From Maribellus comscasis (GTDB taxonomy: Bacteria; Bacteroidota; Bacteroidia; Bacteroidales; Prolixibacteraceae), in assembly GCF_009762775.1 (NCBI RefSeq), contig NZ_CP046401.1, positions 4,240,001 to 4,304,000 on the forward strand: a stretch of 64,000 bases of DNA, read 5' to 3'. Positions 63,591 through 64,000 of the stretch are shown piece by piece. The translations under genes and the position numbers were made by a program. Under the pieces are notes generated by a model. It searched no databases and had not been told where the DNA came from. It saw only the letters and a list, made by a program, of their open reading frames with translations. The stretch's first letter is position 1; every line of letters starts with the position of its first letter.

Positions 63591-63675
63591 GCTTCTGTTT
63601 TTGTGTGGCTTGGCGGAGTTGAGACCGTATGAGTCTATAATTCAGATTGCAACTGCTTTGCTGCCTGAAGCAACC
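63591..63675. repeat. Imperfect inverted repeat between APH-like and lipoprotein genes
   Basis: Nested complementary segments: GCTTC (63591) / GAAGC (63667), AGTTG (63617) / CAACT (63650), AGAC (63622) / GTCT (63633). Stems are short and interrupted. It looks like a decayed structured element; an attC site was considered and not supported. Confidence 0.3.
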
Positions 63676-63722
63676 ATATGAGAATAAAAAACATCATAGA
63701 AACAGGTATTAAAATGTTGGAA

Positions 63723-64000
63723 ATGAAAATCTTTAAATTTACACTAATTGTTTCCATTTTGCTAAGTGGATCGATTTCTTGCGAAACTGATACGATTCAA
63801 ATTTCCGGTGACCTACAAAAAATGGAAGCGACAAAATATTTTGACGCAGAGGTGTTTGCCGAGCCCTACTTAAAAGTTTACGGTACATGGAAATTGTTTG
63901 AGGTTTCAGGAGGTTTTGCGGGAAATGGACATGACTTAAATTTTGAGTATTTGGAGATTAAAGAATATGGAATATATGGTTTTTTGAGTAATGACACTCT
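63723..64000 (+). CDS. Lipoprotein of unknown function, truncated by the window end
   Basis: ATG 63723 (MKIFKFTLIV) begins a lipoprotein signal with lipobox SGSISC at about residues 15-20. In-frame ATGs at 63678 and 63714 are less suitable. The visible mature part (about 73 residues, including AEPYLKVYGTWKLFEVSGGF and GHDLNFEYLEIKEYGIYGFL) resembles the small lipocalin-like lipoproteins common in Bacteroidota, in which a GxWxL strand opens the barrel. The 3' end lies outside the window. Confidence 0.6.
   Translation, partial: MKIFKFTLIVSILLSGSISCETDTIQISGDLQKMEATKYFDAEVFAEPYLKVYGTWKLFEVSGGFAGNGHDLNFEYLEIKEYGIYGFLSNDT

Noticed and set aside
63591..63675. Integron attC site
   Set aside because: The outer core sites are not in the RYYYAAC ... 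GTTRRRY order and the stems are too short.
1..64000. CRISPR array, transposase, integrase or prophage
   Set aside because: No regularly spaced repeats and no mobility or phage proteins were seen among the coding regions.

Overview
The window looks like chromosomal DNA of a marine or sediment-type member of Bacteroidota, probably order Bacteroidales/Marinilabiliales (Prolixibacteraceae-like). This is an inference from gene families, not from a marker gene. Evidence: two proteins end in type IX secretion (T9SS) type A sorting domains, one envelope protein has the TPR/PD40/CRD/OmpA layout of T9SS component PorE, lipoproteins and DUF families are typical of the phylum (DUF2851, DUF4294, DUF3472, DUF6973), upstream regions carry the Bacteroidota -7 box TAnnTTTG, and Shine-Dalgarno motifs are scarce. 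No rRNA, intact tRNA, CRISPR array, transposase or integrase was seen.

Layout. 1-3.4 kb: T9SS-exported redoxin, PorE-like lipoprotein and a small exported protein. 3.5-8.4 kb (minus strand): DUF3267 zincin-like membrane protein, K+ channel with RCK domains, DUF2851, SpoU methyltransferase and a lone arginine deiminase. 8.5-14.1 kb (plus): DUF4294, RNA cyclic phosphodiesterase, ABM protein, two exported proteins and a Pif1-like helicase. 14.1-20.2 kb (minus): a tight catabolic cluster of PHP protein, class II aldolase::SDR fusion, Zn alcohol dehydrogenase, inositol-monophosphatase-like enzyme and a small transporter. 20.2-22.1 kb: an AT-rich pair of lipoprotein genes, one with a DUF6973-like C-terminal domain, behind a tRNA-end-like relic and terminator. 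22.1-31.5 kb: DUF423, M23/LysM peptidase, an E1alpha-beta fusion plus E2 with a divergent GntR regulator, an esterase-like hydrolase, aspartate kinase and an MBL hydrolase. 31.6-38.9 kb: GH78 rhamnosidase, a flavodoxin/ferredoxin membrane protein, a T9SS trypsin-like peptidase, an isochorismatase-like hydrolase and a SIS isomerase. 39-45 kb: sucCD and a soluble multi-PAS hybrid histidine kinase. 45-49 kb: xylA, xylB and a GntR-type regulator. 49-64 kb: nitroreductase, proline dehydrogenase, OmpH-like chaperone, GT2 plus DUF3472, a pentaheme cytochrome c with an outer-membrane barrel, araA, a PLP decarboxylase, acylphosphatase, ApbE, an APH-like kinase and a truncated lipoprotein gene.

How the genes fit together: GH78, xylA/xylB, araA and the 14-20 kb aldolase cluster point to use of plant- or algal-type pentoses and deoxyhexoses. 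The E1/E2 complex and sucCD feed and run central metabolism. T9SS cargo and a PorE-like protein indicate a secretion system encoded elsewhere.

Most interesting points: (1) the PHP/aldolase-SDR/ADH/IMPase cluster, whose substrate cannot be assigned, and the GC-rich repeat that sits in frame at the start of its dehydrogenase; (2) two palindromes and a near-leaderless promoter between the GntR gene and the E1/E2 operon; (3) tandem-repeat operator candidates shared by the xylB and regulator promoters; (4) a large bidirectional hairpin in a divergent intergenic region at 49.3 kb; (5) the DUF6973-like lipoprotein pair; (6) the pentaheme cytochrome/outer-membrane barrel pair.
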